A stretch of DNA of 13,961 nucleotides. It comes from Thermodesulfovibrionales bacterium (lineage in GTDB: Bacteria; Nitrospirota; Thermodesulfovibrionia; Thermodesulfovibrionales; SM23-35). This document shows, in pieces, positions 5,878 to 12,483 of the stretch; the stretch's first letter is position 1, and each line of letters begins with the position of its first letter. The position numbers were made by a program, and so were the translations under genes. The DNA lies in contig JAGUWT010000274.1 of the NCBI GenBank assembly GCA_020062205.1, positions 1 through 13,961 of the forward strand, given 5' to 3'. The notes beneath the pieces are model-generated. The model was given only the letters and a program-made list of their open reading frames with translations, ran no database searches and had not been told where the DNA came from.

Positions 5878-7872
5878 TTACACCTTTATCCCTACCTGTA
5901 TCATCTTTCCTTTTATCTCCTTGATCTTATCCCTTATCTTCGCAGCACGTTCGAATTCGAGTTTCTTTGCAGCCTCTTTCATCTCAGCTTCAAGTTTCTT
6001 CAATATCTCCTCATCATACCCGTATTCAGCCCTTTCCTCTGCAACTGCAGGAACAGTCCAGTAATCCGCTTCGTAAATAGAACTCAGTATATCCTTGATG
6101 TTGGACTTTACACTCTCAGGAGTAATCTTCATCTTCTTGTTATATTCCTCCTGTATCCTCCTCCTCCTGTTTGTTTCCTCAAGTGCCTTCTGCATTGAGC
6201 CTGTAATGGTGTCTGCATAGAGAATTACCTCACCGTTCACATTCCTTGCAGCACGGCCTGATGTCTGGATCAATGAACGTTCTGAACGCAGGAATCCCTC
6301 TTTGTCAGCATCGAGGATTGCAACGAGTGAGACCTCAGGCAGATCGAGCCCCTCTCTTAAGAGATTGACACCGATTAATACATCAAAGTTTCCAAGTCTT
6401 AAATCACGGAGTATCTCAACACGTTCAAGGGTATCAATGTCTGAGTGGAGATAACGTGCCCTTACACTAAGGTCAACATAGTAATCGGTTAAATCCTCTG
6501 CCATCTTTTTTGTAAGCGTGGTTACGAGAACCCTCTCACTTTTTTCTGCACGTTTTCTTATCTCACCAAGCAGATCATCCACCTGCCCTGAAACAGGCAT
6601 AACAGTCAGTTTCGGGTCAATGAGACCGGTCGGCCTGATTATCTGTTCAACCACACGACCCTTTGATTTCTCAATTTCATAATGTGCAGGAGTCGCAGAT
6701 ACATAAATTGTCTGGTTAACCCTGTGCTCAAATTCACTGAATGTGAGTGGCCTGTTATCCAGTGCAGAAGGAAGCCTGAAGGCATAATCAACAAGGGTTC
6801 CCTTCCGTGAACGATCACCCTTATACATGCCTCCAATCTGCGGGACTGTTGCATGGGATTCATCAATGACGATCAGAAAATCATCAGGGAAATAATCTAT
6901 TAAGGTATATGGAGGTTCACCAGGAGCCCTTCCACTCAGGTGCCTCGAATAATTCTCTATACCATGGCAATAGCCGAATTCCCTCAGCATCTCAAGATCG
7001 AATCGTGTCCTCTGCTCAATTCTCTGTGCCTCAAGCGTTTTACCATTTCTCAAAAAATATTCAATCCTCTCAACCATCTCTTTTTCTATATTCTTTAATG
7101 AAGGTTCAAGCCTTTCTCTCGGCGTTATCCAGTGGCTGTTCGGGAAAATTGCGATCTTTTCGAGCCTGCGTATCCTTTCGCCTGTGAGGGGATCAAACTC
7201 ATGGAGTGCATCAATATCATTACCAAAGAATTCTATACGGATGCCCTTATTCAGTGAGAATGAAGGATAGACCTCTACAATATCACCCCTCACCCTGAAT
7301 GACCCCCTTCTAAATTCGACATCAGAACGTGAATACTGCATCTCCACAAGTCTCCTTAGTATCTCATCACGCTCAGTTCGCATCCCTTCTTCTATAACCA
7401 GATGCATATCCATATAGTCCTGCGGCGAGCCGATACCATAAATACATGAAACAGAGGCAACAACAACCGTATCCCTTCTTTCGAGCACTGCCCTTGTTGC
7501 AGAGTGCCTCATCCTGTCTATATCGTCATTAATGAGCGCATCCTTCTCGATGTATGTATCAGTAGTAGGGATATATGCCTCAGGTTGATAGTAGTCATAA
7601 TAGCTGACAAAAAACTCAACAGTATTCTCCGGAAAAAGCTCTTTAAATTCTCCGTAAAGCTGAGCAGCAAGAGTCTTATTATGGGCGATAACAAGGGTGG
7701 GTTTATTGATATTGGCAATTACATTTGCGATGGTAAAAGTTTTACCAGAGCCTGTTACTCCAAGGAGCACCTGATGTTTCAGTCCCTTTTCTATTCCCTT
7801 CGTAAGTTCCTTTATGGCCTCTGGCTGATCACCCTTTGGAGAAAAGGAGGAAACGAGCCTGAATTTATCCAT
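5878..7872 (-). CDS. uvrB: Excinuclease ABC subunit B
   Basis: The damage-verifying helicase of nucleotide excision repair; it receives DNA from UvrA and recruits UvrC for incision. The 664 residues match the usual length. Visible are Walker A G-V-T-G-S-G-K-T (38-45), the Tyr-rich beta-hairpin that clamps DNA (Y-Y-D-Y-Y-Q-P-E-A-Y, 91-100), the D-E-S-H box (337-340), the helicase motif Q-T-S-G-R-A-A-R-N (536-544) and a C-terminal UVR coiled-coil domain (about 624-658) for UvrC contact. The ATG is two bases after the stop of the glycosylase gene, and its GAGGGGAT ribosome site lies inside that gene's last codons, so the two are translationally coupled. Confidence 0.98.
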   Translation of the reverse strand: MDKFRLVSSFSPKGDQPEAIKELTKGIEKGLKHQVLLGVTGSGKTFTIANVIANINKPTLVIAHNKTLAAQLYGEFKELFPENTVEFFVSYYDYYQPEAYIPTTDTYIEKDALINDDIDRMRHSATRAVLERRDTVVVASVSCIYGIGSPQDYMDMHLVIEEGMRTERDEILRRLVEMQYSRSDVEFRRGSFRVRGDIVEVYPSFSLNKGIRIEFFGNDIDALHEFDPLTGERIRRLEKIAIFPNSHWITPRERLEPSLKNIEKEMVERIEYFLRNGKTLEAQRIEQRTRFDLEMLREFGYCHGIENYSRHLSGRAPGEPPYTLIDYFPDDFLIVIDESHATVPQIGGMYKGDRSRKGTLVDYAFRLPSALDNRPLTFSEFEHRVNQTIYVSATPAHYEIEKSKGRVVEQIIRPTGLIDPKLTVMPVSGQVDDLLGEIRKRAEKSERVLVTTLTKKMAEDLTDYYVDLSVRARYLHSDIDTLERVEILRDLRLGNFDVLIGVNLLREGLDLPEVSLVAILDADKEGFLRSERSLIQTSGRAARNVNGEVILYADTITGSMQKALEETNRRRRIQEEYNKKMKITPESVKSNIKDILSSIYEADYWTVPAVAEERAEYGYDEEILKKLEAEMKEAAKKLEFERAAKIRDKIKEIKGKMIQVGIKV

Positions 7873-7874
7873 AT

Positions 7875-8513
7875 TTATATCCCCTCAAGAGGACATCCAT
7901 CGCATATAGGTTTTGTTCTGCAATATGTCTTACCGAGTCTCACAAAGAGGGCATGATATTCATTAAACAGTTTTACATCCTTTTTCAGAGATGAGTGAAA
8001 AAGCTCCTGAAATTTTTCATATGGCTTCTCATGTTCCATGATACCGTGCCTTGAGAGAACCCTTTTTGTATAGGCGTCTATAACAAATACAGGTTTCTCG
8101 AGGGCATAAAGGAGTATTGAATCTGCTGTTTCAGGACCAATGCCGTTTATGCTGAGAAGGTTTTCCCTCAATGAATTCATATCATCGTTTTTCATTCTCC
8201 TCATGCTTCCATGGTAATCATTCATGAGGAAATCAATAAAGGACTTAAGCCTCTTGGCTTTTATATTGAAGTACCCTGCTGGTTTTATCAACGATGCAAG
8301 CATTTCTGCTTCCATTTCGTGTATCTTCTTTGCACTCAGGGCATTCTCCCTTGTTAAGTTCCCTATCGCCTTTTCTACATTTCCCCAGTTCGTGTTCTGA
8401 GTGAGGATTGCACCAACAGCAATCTCAAATGGTGTCTCCCCAGGCCACCAGTGCTGAGGCCCAAACGTACGATATAATCTCTGATAAATCTGTAATAAAT
8501 CTTTCTGTGCCAT
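7875..8513 (-). CDS. Endonuclease III-superfamily glycosylase (MagIII-like)
   Basis: A 212-residue HhH-GPD base-excision glycosylase. The helix-hairpin-helix is I-N-G-I-G-P-E-T-A (122-130) and the catalytic aspartate is D146 in V-I-D-A-Y-T. Endonuclease III has Lys in the G-x-K-T-A position; here it is Glu (E128), so the beta-lyase activity is probably missing and the enzyme should be monofunctional, like 3-methyladenine glycosylase MagIII, which it resembles from memory. The C-terminus keeps three cysteines (198, 204, 207; spacing x5, x2), but the protein stops where the fourth [4Fe-4S] ligand would fall, so a normal cluster is doubtful. It leads the operon with uvrB and the selenoprotein. 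The damaged base recognised is unknown. Confidence 0.88.
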   Translation of the reverse strand: MAQKDLLQIYQRLYRTFGPQHWWPGETPFEIAVGAILTQNTNWGNVEKAIGNLTRENALSAKKIHEMEAEMLASLIKPAGYFNIKAKRLKSFIDFLMNDYHGSMRRMKNDDMNSLRENLLSINGIGPETADSILLYALEKPVFVIDAYTKRVLSRHGIMEHEKPYEKFQELFHSSLKKDVKLFNEYHALFVRLGKTYCRTKPICDGCPLEGI

Positions 8514-8563
8514 AATCCTGTATCGTATTGCCTTATCTAAAAAAATGGTTCTCCAGACATTTC

Positions 8564-8572
8564 TGTGGATAA
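8564..8572 (-). promoter_or_regulatory. Perfect DnaA box upstream of glycosylase-uvrB operon
   Basis: TTATCCACA on the minus strand, 51 bp before the glycosylase start codon. It is an exact match to the high-affinity DnaA box. It stands alone, so an origin is unlikely. E. coli uvrB is known to have a DnaA box in its promoter region, so a regulatory role is possible but unproven. Confidence 0.4.
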
Positions 8573-8602
8573 CTCTTTGGAAAAAGTTCTTCTCCTGCTA
8601 TT

Positions 8603-8623
8603 CCCCTCTTTAGCAAAGAGGGG
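8603..8623. repeat. Perfect 9-bp hairpin, dispersed-repeat type
   Basis: CCCCTCTTT / AAAGAGGGG with a three-base loop. It follows the 3' end of the DUF559 remnant on the minus strand. No long T-tract follows on either strand, so it is not a clear terminator; the look is that of an interspersed palindromic repeat. Confidence 0.6.
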
Positions 8624-8642
8624 TTAGAGGAGATTTTATGAA

Positions 8643-8744
8643 TTATAAATAACTCCATATCTTTTCCAATACTGCTTCAATATTCTCAAAGATTTCTTTA
8701 TCAGAAAATCTGAGTACTTTTAATCCCATGCCTTCCGTAAAACC
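8643..8744 (-). pseudogene. C-terminal remnant of a DUF559 (Vsr-like) endonuclease gene
   Basis: In one minus-strand frame, about 33 residues end at a TAA (8643-8645) and contain G-L-K-V-L-R-F-S-D-K-E followed by an I-F-E-N-I-E-A-V-L phrase. This matches the conserved end of DUF559 proteins (G-x-K-V-L-R-F then an acidic helix). The rest of the domain, including the catalytic Asp/Glu residues, is absent: a stop codon lies just upstream (about 8750-8752) and the REPIN element begins at 8763. It is best read as a gene remnant, perhaps truncated by the repeat insertion. Confidence 0.6.
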
Positions 8745-8762
8745 CCATCAAAGGCACGTTTC

Positions 8763-8823
8763 TGTCATGCCGGCTTGTCCGGCATCTTTCTTCATGAAGG
8801 ATTCCCGACAAGCGGGAATGACA
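8763..8823. repeat. REPIN-like inverted pair of REP palindromes
   Basis: Two palindromes in opposite orientation: TGTC plus ATGCCGG-CTTGT-CCGGCAT on the left and ATTCCCG-ACAAG-CGGGAAT plus GACA on the right. The outer ends are TGTCAT and ATGACA. The stem sequences differ between halves, but loop and tail are conserved. The same architecture recurs at 11338-11412 and as a half-unit at 1-25. Confidence 0.85.
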
Positions 8824-8834
8824 TTAAGGAGGCT

Positions 8835-8855
8835 TTACTTATGACCGCATTAGTA
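8835..8855. repeat. 21-nt flank motif of the REPIN element
   Basis: TTACTTATG, six variable bases, TTAGTA. The same motif appears at 11436-11456 (same strand) and at 11305-11325 (inverted), in each case beside a REPIN. No convincing left-hand partner is seen before 8763. Confidence 0.6.
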
Positions 8856-8892
8856 TATACGAAACTTCGTTATCCTTAATAATAAGCTTCAC
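8839..8892 (-). pseudogene. 17-codon ORF with strong RBS, probably truncated
   Basis: A GTG start with AAGGAGGT four bases upstream opens a frame of 17 residues beginning V-K-L-I-I-K-D-N-E-V and ends at a TAA contributed by the repeat's flank motif (8835-8855). The strong ribosome site suggests a genuine gene start whose body was lost, perhaps to insertion of the repeat element; a real micro-ORF cannot be excluded. No family is recognised. Confidence 0.35.
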
Positions 8893-8987
8893 AATTACCT
8901 CCTTAGCCTCAGGATATAACAGATACAGAAGAATAGAAATAAAATTTCGATAAATAATGTAGCTTAGTACCAATGGTAAAATAAAAT

Positions 8988-9746
8988 ATGCAGTTGATTA
9001 TCAGGGAGATCATAGCAAAATCCATCCTCACAAAATCAGGGATCCCAGGAGCTGATTACTGCATTAATCCATACATAGGCTGCTTTCATGGATGCAGATA
9101 CTGTTATGCCACGTTTATGAAAAAATATACAAACCACGAAGAGCTTTGGGGAAGTTTTGTTGATGTCAAAATGAATGCACCGGAAATCCTGAGAAGACAG
9201 CTGAAAAGGGCAGTAAAGGGTACCATAATCATCAGTTCTGTTACCGATGCATACCAGCCTGTCGAGGGGAGATATAAGCTCACCAGGCGGTGCCTTGAAG
9301 AATTATTATCATACCAGTTTCCTGTTGGAATACTCACAAAATCTCCTCTCGTACTGAGGGATATGGATATTATCAAGAAATTCAGAGACATAGAAGTTGG
9401 CATTACCATCACCACTAATGATGAAAGGATAAGAAAGATATTCGAGCCAAAGGCCCCACCTGTAGAAGCAAGGATACAAACACTAAAGAGACTCCATGAA
9501 AATGGGATAAGAACATATGTTTTCATAGGCCCTGTACTACCGATGAACCCTGAAGCGTTATGTGGAAAGATTAAACCATATGTTGATTATGTATTTATTG
9601 ACAGGATGAACTATGTCTCAAAGACGGTAAATATTTATAATCAGCTCAAATTGCAAAAATGGCTTGAGAGGAATTTTGTAGATGAAGTTAAAAGAAGGTT
9701 GAGAAGGGGTTTCGACAAAAAGAAAGTGACTTTCTGTAACAAATGA
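8988..9746 (+). CDS. SPL-family (spore photoproduct lyase-like) radical SAM protein
   Basis: A 252-residue radical SAM protein related to the SplB/COG1533 group. The cluster motif is C-F-H-G-C-R-Y-C-Y with C32, C36 and C39, preceded by the typical I-N-P-Y-I-G; these cysteines should bind the SAM-cleaving [4Fe-4S] cluster. I-S-S-V-T-D-A-Y-Q-P (81-90) is the second family signature. True spore photoproduct lyases are longer, and this organism shows no sporulation genes here, so the substrate is unknown. The start ATG lacks a Shine-Dalgarno; a TAAAAT lies five bases upstream. It converges on the Mur ligase gene with an 18-bp gap. Confidence 0.88.
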   Translation: MQLIIREIIAKSILTKSGIPGADYCINPYIGCFHGCRYCYATFMKKYTNHEELWGSFVDVKMNAPEILRRQLKRAVKGTIIISSVTDAYQPVEGRYKLTRRCLEELLSYQFPVGILTKSPLVLRDMDIIKKFRDIEVGITITTNDERIRKIFEPKAPPVEARIQTLKRLHENGIRTYVFIGPVLPMNPEALCGKIKPYVDYVFIDRMNYVSKTVNIYNQLKLQKWLERNFVDEVKRRLRRGFDKKKVTFCNK

Positions 9747-9764
9747 TTGAAATGAAACAAGTGA

Positions 9765-11135
9765 TTAATTCTGACTTATACGAGATAGCCTCTCTGCCAT
9801 CTCATTTGCAAAGTCCGATAGGGTTTCGTCGCGCGCACCAAAGATAACGTATGTCTGATATTCATGAAGCCTTTTCAAAATATTCCCTCTTTTCTCTACA
9901 ACCTCTACGGATTTGCCTTCTACCCTTATCCCCTCTGCAAGGTCATAGCTTGATATATCTTTGCTTGCTGTGCCTCCTGCAAAATATATGGGGAGAAGTA
10001 TGAGATGATCGGAGTCACGAAGGTTCTTTGTAAATGCTTCGATGTATTCCTTTTTCATCAGTCTTGTTGGGCCAAATCCATGAGGCTGGAATATATAACA
10101 GACCTGTTCACTGAGCTTTTGCACTGTTTTCATGAGTGATGAAATCTTGTGTGGGTTGTGTGCATAATCATCAATAACAAGCCTTTCCCCATCATTTAAA
10201 TGGATATCAAACCGTCTGTCAATACCCTGAAATTCAGGTAATATTTTTGCAATATTATTGTGTTTTATACCAATTTCTGAAAGAAGAGCAATACACGAAA
10301 GCGCATTGTAAAGGTTATGTTGGCCGGGCAGTGAAAGGCTGAGTCTTATTCCATGCAATGAAAATTCTGTACTCAATGATTTGTATGTTATTGCCTCAGC
10401 CTTGTAATGTGATGGATGATATATAGAAAAGGTGATTGCATCTTTGTTCGTTATCTTTCCCAAATTTTTATCATCAGCATTCAGAATAACCTTGTTTGCG
10501 GTATTTTGTATGAGTGTATTGAACATCTGCGCTGTCTTTTCTACAGGGTGATGGTCAAGGTCAAGATTGAGGATGATTGAATGCCGAGGTTTATAGTTTA
10601 CGATAGTGCCGTCTGACTCACATGCCTCAATGATAAGATAGTCTGAGTCTCCTGTAAGGCAATTGCCAGGGTTTGAGGATGATTTAAACTGTTTCACCCT
10701 TCCTCCGCCAATAAAATTTGGATTGAGCCCTATTCTTTTCATAAGAAAGGCAAGCAATCCTGCTGTTGTTGATTTCCCGCTTGTCCCTGCAACAGCTATA
10801 GTGTTAAACGATTCAGAAATTTCGGCAAGATAATCAGGCCTTGTCTTTATCGGAATCCTGCATGATTTTGCTTTCAGTAATTCTGGGTTGTCAGATTCTA
10901 CAGCCGTGCTGAAGACGACAAAATCAAAGGTATCATCCAGGCCACTGCCATCCTGAGGCACAATGGTAATCCCTCCGGATTGGAAAACCTTTTTCAGAGG
11001 ATGGAGTATATCCTTATCAAATACCCTGTCAGATCCGACAATAACATGACCCTTATTAGCTATAAAGGTTGCAATTGCAGACACACCGCTTCCTGCAATA
11101 CCTGAAAAGAATATCTTGGATGGTTTTTTGTGCAT
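9765..11135 (-). CDS. Mur ligase family protein (MurC/Mpl-like)
   Basis: A 456-residue ATP-dependent amide ligase of the peptidoglycan type. The N-terminal Rossmann domain begins with G-I-A-G-S-G-V-S-A (12-20), the central ATPase has G-T-S-G-K-S-T-T (117-124), then E-A-C-E-S-D-G and L-D-L-D-H-H, and a C-terminal domain has F-Q-P-H-G-F-G-P-T-R. The best-known MurC and Mpl enzymes have G-T-H-G-K-T-T-T at the P-loop, so this is a divergent clade. It stands outside any mur/fts cluster, so recycling ligase Mpl, a second MurC-like enzyme or a ligase on another nucleotide sugar are all possible. The ATG lacks a well-spaced Shine-Dalgarno. Confidence 0.85.
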   Translation of the reverse strand: MHKKPSKIFFSGIAGSGVSAIATFIANKGHVIVGSDRVFDKDILHPLKKVFQSGGITIVPQDGSGLDDTFDFVVFSTAVESDNPELLKAKSCRIPIKTRPDYLAEISESFNTIAVAGTSGKSTTAGLLAFLMKRIGLNPNFIGGGRVKQFKSSSNPGNCLTGDSDYLIIEACESDGTIVNYKPRHSIILNLDLDHHPVEKTAQMFNTLIQNTANKVILNADDKNLGKITNKDAITFSIYHPSHYKAEAITYKSLSTEFSLHGIRLSLSLPGQHNLYNALSCIALLSEIGIKHNNIAKILPEFQGIDRRFDIHLNDGERLVIDDYAHNPHKISSLMKTVQKLSEQVCYIFQPHGFGPTRLMKKEYIEAFTKNLRDSDHLILLPIYFAGGTASKDISSYDLAEGIRVEGKSVEVVEKRGNILKRLHEYQTYVIFGARDETLSDFANEMAERLSRISQN

Positions 11136-11155
11136 CGTTTATATTTTGAACCTCC

Positions 11156-11192
11156 CCGACTAAAAGTCGGAGCTTTTAGCCAGCATTCATGT
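11156..11192. repeat. Hairpin repeat copy 1
   Basis: A 37-nt unit nearly identical to 11471-11507. It contains CCGACT-AAA-AGTCGG and an alternative stem CTAAAAG (11160-11166) with CTTTTAG (11173-11179), followed by an AGCCAGCATTCATG tail. It lies just upstream of the Mur ligase start. Confidence 0.85.
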
Positions 11193-11256
11193 AATTGAAC
11201 TATATGTTGATTATAAAAGAATCTGGGATATAATATTCATAAGTTTTGTGAAGCTT

Positions 11257-11273
11257 CCCGACTAAAAGTCGGG
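11257..11273. repeat. Hairpin repeat copy 2 (partial)
   Basis: CCCGACT-AAA-AGTCGGG, a 7-bp stem sharing the first half of the repeat; it lacks the second arm (CTTTTAG) and the tail seen in the other two copies. Confidence 0.75.
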
Positions 11274-11304
11274 GCTTCCATGCAAGGAAAACATTTTACT
11301 CATA

Positions 11305-11456
11305 TACTAAGGAGTTCATAAGTAATGTCACGTTGTATGTCATTCCCGCTTGTCGGGAATCTTTCCGAACGATTCTGGACAAGATAGGGATTGCGGACAA
11401 GCCGCAATGACAGAAATCATTAAAGGGATGTGGTTTTACTTATGGTCTTATTAGTA
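11305..11456. mobile_element. MITE-like element: inverted 21-nt ends around a REPIN
   Basis: Left end 11305-11325 (TACTAA, six bases, CATAAGTAA) and right end 11436-11456 (TTACTTATG, six bases, TTAGTA) are inverted copies of the same motif. Between them lies an inverted REP pair (11338-11412: ATTCCCG/CGGGAAT and ATTGCGG/CCGCAAT, both with CTTGT/ACAAG loops and TGTC/GACA ends). The element is about 152 nt, non-coding, and resembles a miniature non-autonomous element. No target-site duplication was confirmed. Confidence 0.55.
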
Positions 11457-11470
11457 ACTGGCTTTCATCT

Positions 11471-11507
11471 CCGACTGAAAGTCGGAGCTTTCAGCCAGCA
11501 TTCATGT
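11471..11507. repeat. Hairpin repeat copy 3, in the nitroreductase leader
   Basis: Nearly identical to copy 1 but with CTGAAAG (11475-11481) and CTTTCAG (11488-11494): both arms changed together, so pairing is kept. The core palindrome TCCGACT-GAA-AGTCGGA is also kept. It ends two bases before the nitroreductase ribosome binding site. Confidence 0.85.
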
Positions 11508-11520
11508 GAAGGAGGAAGCT

Positions 11521-12183
11521 ATGGATGCTATTGAATGCATTAAAACAAGAATGAGTATCAGAAAATTCAAACCCGACCCTGTTCCATTAGAAATACTGAT
11601 GAAGGTCATTGATACGGCAAAATGGAGCCCATCGTACAAGAACAGTCAGCCGTGGGAAGTCGTCATTGTTTCAGGTGAGAAAAAAGAGGCATTATCAAAA
11701 CTTCTTGTGGAACTACTCGAACAGAATGCAAAATCGTGCCCGGATCTGTCAGAACCTCTGTCATGGCCTCCGGCCATAGAAACAAGGATAGCTACTCTCA
11801 TGAAAAAGAGGAGTGAACTAACTGGCAAGGATCTGAATGCTCCCGAGGTCAGGAAAAAATCTAAAATGGTAAACTTCCAGTTTTATGGAGCACCACATGG
11901 CATATTCCTTTTTCAGGATTCGTCACTTTCTCCCTGGTCCCTTTTTGATATGGGTCTGTTTGCTCAGAGCCTTATGCTTGCCGCTCATGCGTATGGGCTT
12001 GGAACTGTCCCACAGGCATTTCTCACCGATTATGCGCAGCATATTAAGAAGTTTTTAGAGATTCCGCAGTCAAAAAGGCTTGTCCTTGGAATGTCCATTG
12101 GATATCCAGATTTAGAATCACCCGTAAACAGCCTTAAGACAGATAGGTTGAATACAAATCAAATAGTCAGGGTACTCGAATAG
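11521..12183 (+). CDS. Nitroreductase-family FMN oxidoreductase
   Basis: A 220-residue flavoenzyme of the nitroreductase fold, usually a homodimer using NAD(P)H to reduce nitro compounds, quinones or flavins. The N-terminal R-M-S-I-R-K-F (10-16) and the W-S-P-S-Y-K-N-S-Q-P-W stretch (37-47) form the FMN phosphate and ring contacts, and G-L-G-T-V-P closes the FMN pocket. The ATG at 11521 is chosen because AAGGAGG (11509-11515) sits five bases upstream; a GTG at 11506 is in frame but lies upstream of that site. The substrate cannot be predicted. The leader carries hairpin repeat copy 3. An insert of about 50 residues after residue 60 is typical of some subfamilies. Confidence 0.9.
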   Translation: MDAIECIKTRMSIRKFKPDPVPLEILMKVIDTAKWSPSYKNSQPWEVVIVSGEKKEALSKLLVELLEQNAKSCPDLSEPLSWPPAIETRIATLMKKRSELTGKDLNAPEVRKKSKMVNFQFYGAPHGIFLFQDSSLSPWSLFDMGLFAQSLMLAAHAYGLGTVPQAFLTDYAQHIKKFLEIPQSKRLVLGMSIGYPDLESPVNSLKTDRLNTNQIVRVLE

Positions 12184-12217
12184 TCGGTTATCCAGAATCC
12201 TGTTGATTCTTCTGATA

Positions 12218-12246
12218 TTGACAAAGGGTAATATGACATATATCAT
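12218..12246 (+). promoter_or_regulatory. Consensus promoter and likely operator of the toxin-antitoxin pair
   Basis: TTGACA (12218-12223), an exact 17-nt spacer and TATCAT (12241-12246). TATGACA occurs twice (12233-12239 and 12250-12256), the first copy overlapping the spacer, and the region has ATGA/TCAT dyad character, fitting autoregulation by a ribbon-helix-helix antitoxin. Confidence 0.75.
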
Positions 12247-12267
12247 ATATATGACAGGAGGTAACCC

Positions 12268-12483
12268 ATGAAAAGGACCACGATATTTGCAGATGAAGAT
12301 TTGATAAACGAGATCAAGGAGATTTCTAAGGAAGAGAGCAGGAGTATAGCAGAAATTATGAGAGAGGCCATGCAGGGTTATATTAAACAGAAAAGGAAAA
12401 GAAAGAAGCTCTCTTTTATCGGTATCGGAAGCAGCGGCAGGAGAGACATCGCTGAAAAGCATGAGGACTTGATTTGGAAATAA
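12268..12483 (+). CDS. Ribbon-helix-helix antitoxin (VapB-type)
   Basis: A 71-residue antitoxin. The N-terminal 40 residues fit the RHH/CopG fold: beta strand K-R-T-T-I-F-A (2-8), helix D-L-I-N-E-I-K-E-I, turn, then a second helix S-I-A-E-I-M-R-E-A-M. The basic stretch K-Q-K-R-K-R-K-K (40-47) and the tail would bind and block the toxin. It has a textbook AGGAGGT site (12256-12262) five bases before the ATG. Its last codons overlap the toxin start by 10 bp. The protein should bind its own promoter, judging by the TATGACA direct repeats. No gene name is assigned since RHH/PIN pairs are named inconsistently. Confidence 0.85.
   Translation: MKRTTIFADEDLINEIKEISKEESRSIAEIMREAMQGYIKQKRKRKKLSFIGIGSSGRRDIAEKHEDLIWK

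Noticed and set aside
7504..7956. 150-codon plus-strand frame opposite uvrB
   Set aside because: It is a shadow of the highly conserved UvrB N-terminus and the glycosylase end.
8564..8572. Replication origin
   Set aside because: There is a single DnaA box, with no dnaA/dnaN gene, no AT-rich unwinding element and no box cluster.
11156..11507. CRISPR-like array from the repeated hairpins
   Set aside because: There are only three units with irregular spacing, one partial, with unrelated repeats between and no cas genes.
12194..12210. AGAATC/GATTCT hairpin after the nitroreductase as terminator
   Set aside because: The stem is only 6 bp with weak composition and is not followed by a T-tract.
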